DNA from: DATHRK01 sp035513295
GTDB taxonomy: Bacteria; Gemmatimonadota; Gemmatimonadetes; Longimicrobiales; RSA9
NCBI GenBank assembly: GCA_035513295.1
Contig: DATKCH010000020.1
Coordinates: 1-43,927 of the forward strand
Direction of reading: 5' to 3'
DNA: 43,927 bases
The position numbers were made by a program, and so were the translations under genes. Below, in pieces: positions 32,420-41,447 of this stretch. Each line of letters begins with the position of its first letter. The stretch's first letter is position 1. Below the pieces are notes generated by a model. That model saw only the letters and a list, made by a program, of their open reading frames with translations. It did not search any database and had not been told where the DNA came from.

Positions 32420-33613
32420 GTGAAGATCGCGCACATCGCAGATCCCCACCTCGGCTACCGGTCCTACCACCGCCTCGGCGAGGACGGCCGCAACCAGCGC
32501 GAGCTGGACGTATCGCGGGCGTTCGAGGCCGCGCTGCAGGGCGCGGTTCGCGAGCGCGCGGACCTCGTGCTGATCGCCGGCGACGTCTTCCACGCGGTGC
32601 GGCCACCGAACGCCGCGATCACGGACGCCTTCCGGCAGTTCCTGCGCCTGCGCGCCGGGCTTCCCGATGCTCCGGTGGTGGTCATCGCCGGCAACCATGA
32701 CGCGCCGCGCTCCTCGGAGACCGGCAGCATCCTTCGGCTGTTCGCCGAGATCCAGGGCGTCCACGTCGTGGACGCCCGCGCTCCCGAGGCGGTCCGCGTG
32801 CGCGCCGCGGGCGAGGACGTATCGGTCCTGTGCGTCCCCTACGCGGCGCTGGCACGTGGCGAGCCGCTCATCCTCGACCCCGATCCGGCGGCGAGGCACA
32901 ACGTGCTCCTGATGCACGCGACCGTGGTCGGCGGTCCGAACGCCCAGAAGATCCGGCGGGGCGTCGGCTACGGCGGCATCGAGCTCGGGTTGGAGGAGTT
33001 GCGCCCGCAGCGCTGGAGCTACATCGCGCTGGGCCACTACCACGTCGCCACGGAGCTCGCCCCGAACGCGTGGTACGCGGGGTCCACGGAGTTCACCAGC
33101 ACGAACGTCTGGATCGAGGCGGACGAACCCAAGGGCTTCCTGACCTACGACCTGTCCGCCCGCGGGGCCGCGTTCCACCCGGTGCCCACGAGGGACATCG
33201 TCGATCTCCCGTCGGTCAGCGCCCTCGCCCGTTCGGGCGAACACCTGGCCGCGGACGAACTCGACGCGCTGATCCGAGATCGCGTCGCCGAGGTTCCGGG
33301 CGGGATCGAGGGCAAGGTCGTGCGCCTCGTCCTGCGTGACGTTCCGCGCCAGCTTCAGCGCGCCCTCGACCACGACCGGCTCCGGTCCCTGCGGTCGCGG
33401 GCGCTGCACTTCCACCTCGACGTCAGGCGGCCCGAGGTCACCGAGGGCGCGCGCGCCGTCATGAGCGCGCCGGAGCGGCGCCTCTCGCTGGAGGACGAGG
33501 TGGGGCAATTCCTGCGGGATTGGCAGCCCTCCGCCGCGGACGTGGACCGAGGCCGCCTCGCGCGGCTGGCCGAGGCCTATCTGACTCGGGCCCTGCAGGA
33601 GGAAGTCGCGTGA
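32420..33613 (+). CDS. sbcD: exonuclease SbcCD subunit D (Mre11-like nuclease)
   Basis: This 397-residue nuclease subunit processes DNA double-strand breaks and hairpins with SbcC. The phosphoesterase motifs are intact: DPHLGYR at residues 8-14, GDVFH near 53, GNHDAP near 92, LMHATV near 171 and GHYH near 209. GTG 32420 is the first codon before the conserved KIAHIADPHLG. The start is 14 bp after the SDR stop, and the stop overlaps the sbcC start as GTGA, so the subunits are coupled. Confidence 0.95.
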   Translation: MKIAHIADPHLGYRSYHRLGEDGRNQRELDVSRAFEAALQGAVRERADLVLIAGDVFHAVRPPNAAITDAFRQFLRLRAGLPDAPVVVIAGNHDAPRSSETGSILRLFAEIQGVHVVDARAPEAVRVRAAGEDVSVLCVPYAALARGEPLILDPDPAARHNVLLMHATVVGGPNAQKIRRGVGYGGIELGLEELRPQRWSYIALGHYHVATELAPNAWYAGSTEFTSTNVWIEADEPKGFLTYDLSARGAAFHPVPTRDIVDLPSVSALARSGEHLAADELDALIRDRVAEVPGGIEGKVVRLVLRDVPRQLQRALDHDRLRSLRSRALHFHLDVRRPEVTEGARAVMSAPERRLSLEDEVGQFLRDWQPSAADVDRGRLARLAEAYLTRALQEEVA

Positions 33614-36054
33614 AGCTCGAACGCATCGCGCTGGAGAACTTTCGCCAGCACGCGTTCACGGACGTCTCCTTCCACGACGGCATCACCGCGATCATAGGTC
33701 CCAACGGCGCCGGCAAGACGTCCCTCATCGAAGCCATCGGGTGGGCCATCTACGGCGCGCCCGCAAGCCGGGGCACCAACGACGGCATCCGGCACGCGAC
33801 GGCGCCCGCGGGAGCGCGCGTGCGCGCGGAACTGACGATCCGGCTGGGGCCGCACCGATACCGGGTGCGCCGGTCGCTCTCCTCGGCGGACGTGTTCGTG
33901 GACGGCTCGGAGGAACCCGCGGCGAGCGGGGTGGGCGGCGCCACCGAGTACCTCTCGCGGCGGCTCGGGATGACCCGCGAGGAGTTCTTCAACACGTACT
34001 ACACGGGGCAGCGCGACCTCCATTTCCTCGCGCGTTTCGGGCCCGCCGAGCGGGCCCGATTCCTCAATCAGGTGCTCGGGTACGAGCGGCTGCGGCTGGC
34101 CCAGGACCTCGCGCGCAGGCGCCGCTCCGAGCTTCGCCACGAGGCCACGGGGCTCGCCGCCGCCCTCCCGCCGCGCAGCCGCCTCGAACAGGAGACTGCG
34201 TCCGCGCGCGAGCGCCTCGAACAGGCCGCCGCCGCGGTTCGCGCCGCCGAAGAGGCCGAGCGCGCCGCCGCCGCGGACCTCGCACGCTTCGCGCCGCGCC
34301 GCGCCGCGCTCGAGCGCGCCCGGGATGAGGACTCGAGGCTGGCCGGGTTGATCCGGGGGCTGACGGTCGAGCGCGCGGCCGCGGCGCGCTCGGCCGAGCG
34401 CGCGCGCGAAGAGCTCGCACGCGCCGAGGCGGCGGAGTCGGAACTGCGGGCTCTGCTACCCCGGCTGGAGGGGATGGCGGCCGCCGAGGCGGCGGCGCGC
34501 CGGCAGCAGGAGCTCGCGCGCCTGCACGAGCGACGCCGCGCGCTCCTGGAGGGCCGGTCGGACATCAAGCGCGACCTGGATGCCCGCCTGGAGCGTCTGA
34601 GCGCTCTGGAGCAGGCGCCCGCCCTGCTGGCCGCGTGCGAGGAGGAAATGGAAGGCGCGCGCGCGGCCCTGTCGGCGGCGGCCGACGCGGAGGCCGCGGA
34701 GCGCGAGGAATGGGGGCAGCGGCGCCAGGAGGTCGACGCCTCCCTGAGCGTGTACCATCGCGAGTACAAGGACCTTTCGCGGCGGATCGAAAGCCTGCGC
34801 GAGGTAGGCCGGGAGAGCCCGTGCCCGACGTGCGGGCGGCCGCTCGGCGAAGGGTTCGCGGCCGCTCTGGCGGCGCTGGAGGACGAGCAGTTTCGCCTGC
34901 GCCAGGACGGCAAGCACTATCGGCTGCGCGCCGAGCAGCTCGGCGAGGAGCCCGAGAAATTGCGCGCCGCGGCGGCCGAGAAGGCGGACACGATGGCCCG
35001 GATGGAGCGTCTGCGGGCGCGCCACGAGCGCTGCGTCGGCGGCGTCCGCGACCTGGACAGGGAGCGCGCCGAGGTGGCCGCGCTCCGGGAGCGACTGGGG
35101 CGCGCCGACGAGGAGATCGGGACCCTGCCGGAGGAATTCGATCCCCTGGACCTTGCCCGCTCGGAGGCCGCCCTGGCGGACCTGCGCGAGGACGCGCGGC
35201 GCGCGAGCGCGCTTGAACAGGCGCTGTCGGCCCGGGACCGCTGGGCGTCGGAGGCCGCGGCCTCCGACGCCGCGGTCGCGAGCCACGACGACGCCCGCGC
35301 CGCGGCGGAGGCGGAGAGGGTCGGCCTGAGCTTCGAGGAAGAGGCCTTTCAGGATGCCCTGCGCGACCACGAACGCGCCGAAGCCGACTCGCGCGCCGCC
35401 GAGGTGGCGCTCGGAGAAGCCCGGGCGCAAGCTAGCGCGGGCAGGGAGCGGCTCGACGCCGCCGAGACGGCCCTGGCCGAGGACGCGGTCCGCCGCACGC
35501 GCCTGGAGGCGCTGGAGCGGGAGCGTCGCCTGCACGAGGAGCTGGACCGGGTGTTCACCGATCTGCGAGCCGAGCTCAATGCGCGCGTGCGCCCCGAGCT
35601 GGGCGCCCTCGCGGGGGACTTCCTGTCCCTCGTGACGGACGGGCGGTACGCGGCGGTCGAGGTGGATGAGGCGTACGACGTGCTGGTCCTGGACGACGGC
35701 AGGCCGAAGCCGGTGATCAGCGGCGGCGAGGAGGACGTGGCCAACCTGGTCCTGCGCCTGGCGGTCAGTCAGATGATCGCGGAGCGCGCGGGGCAGCCGC
35801 TCTCCGTCCTGATCCTCGATGAGGTCTTCGGCTCGCTGGACTCGCAACGCCGCTCCGGCGTGCTCGATCTGCTACAGAAGCTGCGCTCGCGCTTCGACCA
35901 GGTCCTCCTGATCACCCACGTGGAGGACGTGCGCGAGGGCGTGGACCACGTCCTGCGCGTGGCCTACGACGAGCGCACCGGGGCGAGCGTGGTCAGCGCC
36001 GAGCCGCCGATGACGTCGGCGCGGCCGCTGCAGGTCGAGGCGCTGACCGGCTGA
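33610..36054 (+). CDS. sbcC: exonuclease SbcCD subunit C (Rad50-like ATPase)
   Basis: This 814-residue SMC-like ATPase tethers DNA ends with SbcD. Walker A is GPNGAGKT at about residues 30-37, two long Arg/Ala/Glu-rich coiled coils flank a zinc hook CPTCGRPL with Cys405 and Cys408, and the C-terminal half carries the signature VISGGEEDVANLVLRLA and Walker B LSVLILDEVFGSLD near residue 735. It is shorter than E. coli SbcC (about 1050 residues), so the coils are short. GTG 33610 is coupled to sbcD. The last 62 bp overlap, in antisense, the end of the convergent EamA gene. Confidence 0.95.
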   Translation: MKLERIALENFRQHAFTDVSFHDGITAIIGPNGAGKTSLIEAIGWAIYGAPASRGTNDGIRHATAPAGARVRAELTIRLGPHRYRVRRSLSSADVFVDGSEEPAASGVGGATEYLSRRLGMTREEFFNTYYTGQRDLHFLARFGPAERARFLNQVLGYERLRLAQDLARRRRSELRHEATGLAAALPPRSRLEQETASARERLEQAAAAVRAAEEAERAAAADLARFAPRRAALERARDEDSRLAGLIRGLTVERAAAARSAERAREELARAEAAESELRALLPRLEGMAAAEAAARRQQELARLHERRRALLEGRSDIKRDLDARLERLSALEQAPALLAACEEEMEGARAALSAAADAEAAEREEWGQRRQEVDASLSVYHREYKDLSRRIESLREVGRESPCPTCGRPLGEGFAAALAALEDEQFRLRQDGKHYRLRAEQLGEEPEKLRAAAAEKADTMARMERLRARHERCVGGVRDLDRERAEVAALRERLGRADEEIGTLPEEFDPLDLARSEAALADLREDARRASALEQALSARDRWASEAAASDAAVASHDDARAAAEAERVGLSFEEEAFQDALRDHERAEADSRAAEVALGEARAQASAGRERLDAAETALAEDAVRRTRLEALERERRLHEELDRVFTDLRAELNARVRPELGALAGDFLSLVTDGRYAAVEVDEAYDVLVLDDGRPKPVISGGEEDVANLVLRLAVSQMIAERAGQPLSVLILDEVFGSLDSQRRSGVLDLLQKLRSRFDQVLLITHVEDVREGVDHVLRVAYDERTGASVVSAEPPMTSARPLQVEALTG

Positions 36055-36976
36055 CCGCGAGCCACGCGGCGGATGCGGCGATCACCGCGACGCCGACAAC
36101 CTGGCCGGCGCCGAGCGCTTCCCTGAGCGCCACCACGCCGTAGAGGGTAGCCATCACCGGCTCCAGCGTGGCGAAGATGGACGCGACGCCGGCCTCCAGA
36201 CGCCCGAGTGCGATCAGGAACAGGAGGTTCGGCAGGAGCGTTGCCACGATCGCCATGCCGAGGATCGCGGGGAGCGCCGCCGGGTGGTCCAACAGCACCC
36301 GCCACGGCGGGGCCAGCAGCGCCAGGGACGCCGCGCCTATGCCGGTGGGCCAGTAGAGCGCGCGCACCGCGTCCATGCGCCCGCGCGAGGCCCGCCCGAA
36401 AAGCGTGTACGCGGCGTACGACAGCCCCGCCAGCAGGCCGAGCAGGACGCCCCGAGCCGGGACCCCGCCCGCCCCGCCACCGAACGCCCCGGTCACGAGC
36501 AGGACGCCGGCGAGGACGCCCCCGAGCGCCGTCAACTTGTGGAACGTCACCCTCTCGCCCAGCAGGACCGCGCCGAGAGCCACGGCGAACGCCGGGGCCG
36601 TGTAGAGGAGGGCGGCGGCGACCGAGACGCTGAGGCGGTCGAGGGCGGACAGGTAGGCCGCGTAGAACACGCCGATCCCGACCACGCCGAACCCGGCGAG
36701 AAGCGGTATGTCGGCGCGCGTCACCGCGAAGCGCCGCGGTCGGGCGAGCGCCCAGACGCTGAGGACGAGGAACGCGACCGTCCCGCGGGCGCTGGCGGCT
36801 TCCAGCGGGCCGACTCCGAGGCCGTACGCCGCCTTCGCCCAGAGCCCCATCGTGGCCCACAGGGAGGCCGAACACAGCACCAGCAGCGGCCAGAGGCCGC
36901 TGGGTCGCCAGGTGGGAGCCAGCCGTCGTCCCGGCGGCGGGCCCCGGCCGGTCACTGGTTCGCCAGCCGGTACCAT
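35993..36976 (-). CDS. EamA/DMT-superfamily transporter
   Basis: This 327-residue inner-membrane protein has ten helices arranged as two EamA domains. The first starts near LVLCSASLWATMGLWAKAAYGLGVGPLEAASARGTVAFLVL, the second near GVLLGLLAGLSYAAYTLFGRASRG, and each ends with a conserved run of the type LEPVMATLYGVVALREALGAGQVVGVAVIAAS. Members export or import small metabolites such as amino acids; the substrate is not readable. ATG 36976 has a GGCGGAG upstream and overlaps the end of the DUF2723 gene by 25 bp; GTG 36955 would give a GTGA junction and is a fair alternative. Its end overlaps sbcC in antisense. Confidence 0.9.
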   Translation of the reverse strand: MVPAGEPVTGRGPPPGRRLAPTWRPSGLWPLLVLCSASLWATMGLWAKAAYGLGVGPLEAASARGTVAFLVLSVWALARPRRFAVTRADIPLLAGFGVVGIGVFYAAYLSALDRLSVSVAAALLYTAPAFAVALGAVLLGERVTFHKLTALGGVLAGVLLVTGAFGGGAGGVPARGVLLGLLAGLSYAAYTLFGRASRGRMDAVRALYWPTGIGAASLALLAPPWRVLLDHPAALPAILGMAIVATLLPNLLFLIALGRLEAGVASIFATLEPVMATLYGVVALREALGAGQVVGVAVIAASAAWLAVSRSAPRPAAAAPTSSAARR

Positions 36977-39300
36977 TGCTCCGCCCTCAGCATGTGCCGG
37001 CGGGCGGAGGTGGTGTCCTGCAGCGCGAGGTGCGCCTGCGCGGCCGCGACGTGCGCCGACCCGTAGTAGAAGGGGATCCCCTGGGTGGACTCGTCGACCC
37101 AGAACTCCTTGTTGTCCGGGAACCCCTCGCGGTGGACGAAGTCGGTCCAGAGCAGGGAGTCCGTCCTCGCTAGATCGACGAAACGGCCGGCCACCAGCGC
37201 GGCCGACGGGTCACGCACCTCGACGATCCCGGCGCCCTGCTCCGGCGGCCCGTCGTTCAGGCGGTACGCCACCCCCTGCCGGACCAGGAACGGGGTCAGG
37301 CCGAGCTTCTGGTACGCCTGCGTGGTGCTCGCGAAGAAGATCGGGCGGTCGTCGATCGCGGTCCCGATGATGTGCGCCAGAAACACGTCGGAGGGCAGGA
37401 AGAAGGTGCCCGCGGGGATGATCGTCATGATGCCACCCGCGGTGAACTCCTGGTTTTCGCGCACGGGGAAGGCGGACCCGGCCACGGCGTCGATCTGCGC
37501 GGAATCGAGTTGGATGATCGAGCGGGTCGGCGGGCGCCTGCCCGGTCCCGGATCCGCGTCGGCCACCTGCGCGGGCGGGTCCGAGGAGAGCGCCGGAGTG
37601 CCGTAGATGCCGGGACCCCCGTCCGCGTCGTAGGGGCGCTGGCATACGATCCGGGTCGGATCGGCGTCCGGGTCCTCTCCGGGGCCGCACGGGTCGGTGA
37701 GATCGCGGATCTGGCGGACGTACCAGGCGGTGTTGAGATAGCTCATCACGATCACCTGGACGTCGCGGCGAATGCCTTCGACCTCCTGCAGGTACCAGAG
37801 CGGGAACGTGTCGTTGTCCCCGTTGGTGATGAGCACGCCGTACGGATCCACGCTGTTGAGCAGGTTGTAGGCCCAGTCCCTCGCGGCGAAGTCACCAGCC
37901 CGGGTCGCCCAGCTCCAGTTCACGAACAGCGGGATGAAGCCGATGATGAGCAGCGGAGAGGCCATCCTGAGTCCGCGGGCCGCGCCGCCGAGACGTCCGG
38001 CGAGCCGCTGCCACAGGGCCGCGAGCCCCACACCCGCCCACAGCCCCCACAGGGAGAAGCTCACGATGAAGAAGTAGTCTCGCTCGCGCACTTCGTGCAT
38101 CACCTGACTGGGGAAGCGCTCGCGCGCCCACGAATAGCCGTACTTGAAGTTCAGGTAGAAGACGAGCCCGAACGACAGCGTGGCGAACAGGATGCCGATG
38201 TAGGCGAAGCTGATCCGGTCGTTCCGGTAGTGCCAGTACGCGCCGACGGCGCCGAGCGCCGTGAACAGCAGGGTGAAGAGCGGGCGCAGGCCCCCGAACG
38301 TGGAGTCGTTGCCGGCCAGCGAGCGCGCCCACTGCCAGTCGAAGTACTGGAGATAGTTGCCGACCTGCGCGGCGAAGAGCTCCGGGGACCGCGGAAGGTT
38401 CGGATTCCAGGGCAGCGAAAGGACGCCGGGCTTGTCGTACTGTTCGCGGAGGATTGCCTGCTTGAGCGCCTCCAGGGTGGACGGGTCGACCTCGTTGATC
38501 ACCGGATCCAGCGCCGCCCGAAGCGGCAGATACAGGTGGATCGACAGGCCGAGCACGCCCACCAGCGCCATGCCCGCGTACAGGCGCCAGTTGGTCAGCA
38601 CCGACCGGTCCACGAGCACGATGAAGACGAAGAGCGCGGGCGCGGCCAGGAAGGCCATGAGGTGATTGCCCACCGAGAGCGCGAGGATGTAGGCGCCGAG
38701 CAGGATCAGGTTGTGGTCCTTCGGGCTCCCCAGGTTGTCGCGCCAGCGGAACGCCAGCCAGGAGAGCAGCGCGATGGTGAGCAGCGACACTGTGTAGACC
38801 TTCTCGTTCACGTTGCTCTGGTTCCATACGGTGAACGCGGTCGCGCTCAGGAGGACCGCCGTACCCGCGCCGACCAGCCGGAACACGCGGCTCTCGGAGA
38901 AGTCGGCCAGGATGCGGTGGACGACCAGGAACCAGAATCCGTGCGCGAGGCCCGACATGAGCGCGCTGAAGAGGTTCAGCCGGATCGCGGTGGATCCGAT
39001 GAACGGGGTCAAGATGAGGTCCCACGCGCGCGCGAACACGACGAACATCGGGTTCCCGGGCGGGTGTGGGACGCCCAGCATGTGGGCCGTCGCGATGTAC
39101 TCGCTCGTGTCCCAGAACGCCGTGGTCGGCGCGAGGGTCAGGACGTACAGGACGAATACGGCCACGCCCGACAGCACGGCCCAGCGATACGGCGGGTGAT
39201 AGGCCGGGGTGGCGGGAGCGGCGGGGCGCGCCCGGGCGTCCGGCCGGGCGCTGGCCGCCCGCCCTCTTCGCGAACTGGATCGCTCTGATGCCATCGCCAC
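36952..39300 (-). CDS. DUF2723 family membrane protein, glycosyltransferase-like (GT-C fold)
   Basis: This 782-residue protein has about 12 membrane helices in its first 500 residues and a soluble periplasmic part after them. The N-terminal loop FWDTSEYIATAHMLGVPHPPGNPMFV contains the D-T-x-E motif and the HPPG run typical of DUF2723, a GT-C-type family related to protein O-mannosyltransferases. TNGDNDTFPLWYLQEVEGIRRDV near residue 500 is another strong DUF2723 signature. Family members are best known in Bacteroidota, where they have been linked to protein glycosylation; the role here is inferred. The gene starts at ATG 39300, with a Ser/Arg/Ala-rich tail before the first helix. Confidence 0.88.
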   Translation of the reverse strand: MAMASERSSSRRGRAASARPDARARPAAPATPAYHPPYRWAVLSGVAVFVLYVLTLAPTTAFWDTSEYIATAHMLGVPHPPGNPMFVVFARAWDLILTPFIGSTAIRLNLFSALMSGLAHGFWFLVVHRILADFSESRVFRLVGAGTAVLLSATAFTVWNQSNVNEKVYTVSLLTIALLSWLAFRWRDNLGSPKDHNLILLGAYILALSVGNHLMAFLAAPALFVFIVLVDRSVLTNWRLYAGMALVGVLGLSIHLYLPLRAALDPVINEVDPSTLEALKQAILREQYDKPGVLSLPWNPNLPRSPELFAAQVGNYLQYFDWQWARSLAGNDSTFGGLRPLFTLLFTALGAVGAYWHYRNDRISFAYIGILFATLSFGLVFYLNFKYGYSWARERFPSQVMHEVRERDYFFIVSFSLWGLWAGVGLAALWQRLAGRLGGAARGLRMASPLLIIGFIPLFVNWSWATRAGDFAARDWAYNLLNSVDPYGVLITNGDNDTFPLWYLQEVEGIRRDVQVIVMSYLNTAWYVRQIRDLTDPCGPGEDPDADPTRIVCQRPYDADGGPGIYGTPALSSDPPAQVADADPGPGRRPPTRSIIQLDSAQIDAVAGSAFPVRENQEFTAGGIMTIIPAGTFFLPSDVFLAHIIGTAIDDRPIFFASTTQAYQKLGLTPFLVRQGVAYRLNDGPPEQGAGIVEVRDPSAALVAGRFVDLARTDSLLWTDFVHREGFPDNKEFWVDESTQGIPFYYGSAHVAAAQAHLALQDTTSARRHMLRAEQWYRLANQ

Positions 39301-39350
39301 TACGTAGATGAACGTGAGTTTTCCGCGGATCCGTCCCGGGGCGGCCCTCC

Positions 39351-41438
39351 CTACCCGCCGGCCCTTGCGGAGTTCGCGCCTTTCCGACGCGGTCGCTCAC
39401 GAAGGTCGAGCGCGGACGTCGGGAGCACCAGGGCGCGCCATCCCGGCGGGACCCACGACGTCGAGGTGTATTCCGTCAGGATCGCCGGCCCGTTCACGCT
39501 GTCCCCGGGCGCGAGGCCGCTTCGGGCCAGCACCCGGGCCGCGACCACCGCGTCGCCCCAGTGGACGGCCGCCTCTCGCCTGCCCGCCCCGGAGTCGCGC
39601 CTCGCGTCCGCGTCGTCCCGGGCGGCGGCCGTCCGTCCCCGGCTCCCGCCCGCGGGGCGCGGCGCGGTCGCGTGTTCCCCCGTCCGCGCGATGGCCTCGA
39701 CGCGCAGTGTCACCGCCTGCACGGGGTTGTCCCCGCGCCGATAGCCGAAGGCCGCGTCATGCGCGGCGTGGAAGCGCTCGACCCAGCCGTCCGCCGCCAC
39801 CCGCAACTCGTGGCTCTGGCCCACGTAACGAGCGTCGACCCAGCGTCGTGTCACGATGTCGTCCGCGGGCAGACCGTCGCGTTCGAGCGCCGCGCGCGTC
39901 TCGGCCTCGAGCTCGCCCAGCAGCGCGTTCATCCTCTCGTCCACGCCGGGGCCATGGCGCCACAGCACCGAACGCGACGCGTCCTTGCGGGCGGGCGCCA
40001 CGACCATTCCGTAGGCGGACAGGAGTCCCGGGTCGGTCGGCAGCAGCGCGCTGGACGCGCCCAGCCGGGAGGCGAGGGAGGCGGCGTGCAGCCCGGCGGC
40101 CCCTCCGAAGGCGACCAGGGTGAACTCCGCGGGGTCGTGGCCGCGCTCCACGCTGACCAACCGCAGCGCGGCTTCCATGGCCGCGTCGACCGCTTCGATG
40201 ACGCCGCGCGCCGCGCCGCCCGCGTCGACGCCGAGTTCCCGCCCCAGTCGCTCGAGCGCCGCGCGCGCCGCGCCGGCGTCCAGCCCCCGGCCCTCCACCG
40301 AGAACGCGTCCGCGGGTAGGCGCCCCAGGACGACGTGCGCGTCCGTGACCGTGGCCGCCCTTCCGCCGAGGCCGTAGCACGCCGGCCCGGGCCGCGCCCC
40401 CGCGCTGCGCGGGCCGACGCGCAACGCGCCCGCGGGATCGACCCACGCGATCGAGCCGCCGCCGGAGCCGACCGTGTGCACGTCCAGGACGTCGATGGCC
40501 AGCGGCTGCCCGCCGAGGCGGAGCGCGCGCGTCCGCAACGGCTCGCCCGGGCAGAGAGACACGTCGGTGGACGTGCCTCCCATGTCCAGCGTCAGGATCC
40601 GCTCCGTCCCGGCCTCCGCGGCGACGGCCCGCGCGCCCAGGACGCCTCCCGCCGGCCCCGAAAGGACGGTCCGGACCGGCTCGGCCGAAGCCCGCTCCAC
40701 GCTCAGCCACCCTCCGCCCGAGCCCATCACGGTCACCGACCCGGATCCGATGCCCGCGGCGAGAGACGCGAGATAGCGGGACACGAGGGGCAGGACGTAG
40801 CCGTTGACGACCGCGGTCGAGAGTCGTTCGTACTCGCGGAACTCCGGTACGAGCTCGGCCGCCAGGGTCACCGCGCACCCGAGCGGTTGCAGCGCTTCGC
40901 CGATGCGGCGTTCCTGCGACCGGTTCGCGTATCCGTGCAGAAGGCACACGACCACCGACTCGAAGCCTCGCAGCCGCTCGGGGAGCGCGGCGAGCTCCCG
41001 CTCCGACAGCGGCTCCTCGATCTCGCCGGTGGGCCCGATGCGGCCGCGCACGCCCACCCTGTCGGCGCGCCGGACCAGAGGCTCCGGCCGCCGGTTCTCG
41101 AGCGCGTACAGTCCTGGCCGGTCCTGGCGGCCGATCACGAGGAGGTCCTCGAAGCCCCGATTGGTGACCAGGGCCAGGCGCGCACCGGTCCGCTCCAGAA
41201 GCGCGTTGGTGGCCACCGTCGTGCCGTGGACCACGCGCTGCCCGGTCGCGAGCGTCGACGATTCGGCGTCGCCCGCCAGCAGGGTCCGCACGCCGGCGAT
41301 CACGGCGCGCGCCGGGTCGTCGGGGGTCGAGGGGATCTTCAACCGACGCCAGACGCCGTCCACCCACCCGACGAGGTCGGTGAACGTGCCTCCGGTATCG
41401 ACGCCGATGATTGACACCTCATGCTGAGGTCGGGACAT
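39351..41438 (-). CDS. hydantoinase/oxoprolinase family protein, HyuA-type subunit
   Basis: The 695-residue protein has the N-terminal GVDTGGTFTDLVGW, HGTTVATNALLERTGARLALVTNRGFEDLL (first ATPase-like lobe), ERILTLDMGGTSTDVSLCPG, and a C-terminal region ending PAILTEYTSTSWVPPGWRA, the full pattern of N-methylhydantoinase A/acetone-carboxylase beta-type enzymes. These ATP-dependent enzymes open cyclic amides such as hydantoins or 5-oxoproline with a B subunit. No hyuB gene lies within the window, so the partner is either elsewhere or not needed. It starts at ATG 41438 (an in-frame GTG at 41417 also fits) and diverges from trpE with essentially no gap. Confidence 0.9.
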   Translation of the reverse strand: MSRPQHEVSIIGVDTGGTFTDLVGWVDGVWRRLKIPSTPDDPARAVIAGVRTLLAGDAESSTLATGQRVVHGTTVATNALLERTGARLALVTNRGFEDLLVIGRQDRPGLYALENRRPEPLVRRADRVGVRGRIGPTGEIEEPLSERELAALPERLRGFESVVVCLLHGYANRSQERRIGEALQPLGCAVTLAAELVPEFREYERLSTAVVNGYVLPLVSRYLASLAAGIGSGSVTVMGSGGGWLSVERASAEPVRTVLSGPAGGVLGARAVAAEAGTERILTLDMGGTSTDVSLCPGEPLRTRALRLGGQPLAIDVLDVHTVGSGGGSIAWVDPAGALRVGPRSAGARPGPACYGLGGRAATVTDAHVVLGRLPADAFSVEGRGLDAGAARAALERLGRELGVDAGGAARGVIEAVDAAMEAALRLVSVERGHDPAEFTLVAFGGAAGLHAASLASRLGASSALLPTDPGLLSAYGMVVAPARKDASRSVLWRHGPGVDERMNALLGELEAETRAALERDGLPADDIVTRRWVDARYVGQSHELRVAADGWVERFHAAHDAAFGYRRGDNPVQAVTLRVEAIARTGEHATAPRPAGGSRGRTAAARDDADARRDSGAGRREAAVHWGDAVVAARVLARSGLAPGDSVNGPAILTEYTSTSWVPPGWRALVLPTSALDLRERPRRKGANSARAGG

Positions 41439-41447
41439 TCGCCTCCC

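Noticed and set aside
34200..35500. Ala/Arg/Glu-rich region of sbcC considered as a tandem repeat
   Set aside because: The pattern is the heptad-like coiled-coil composition expected around the zinc hook, not a nucleotide-level repeat.
37372..39288. A 638-residue rightward open frame
   Set aside because: It is antisense to the DUF2723 gene, rich in Arg, Glu and His, with no membrane segments or motifs.
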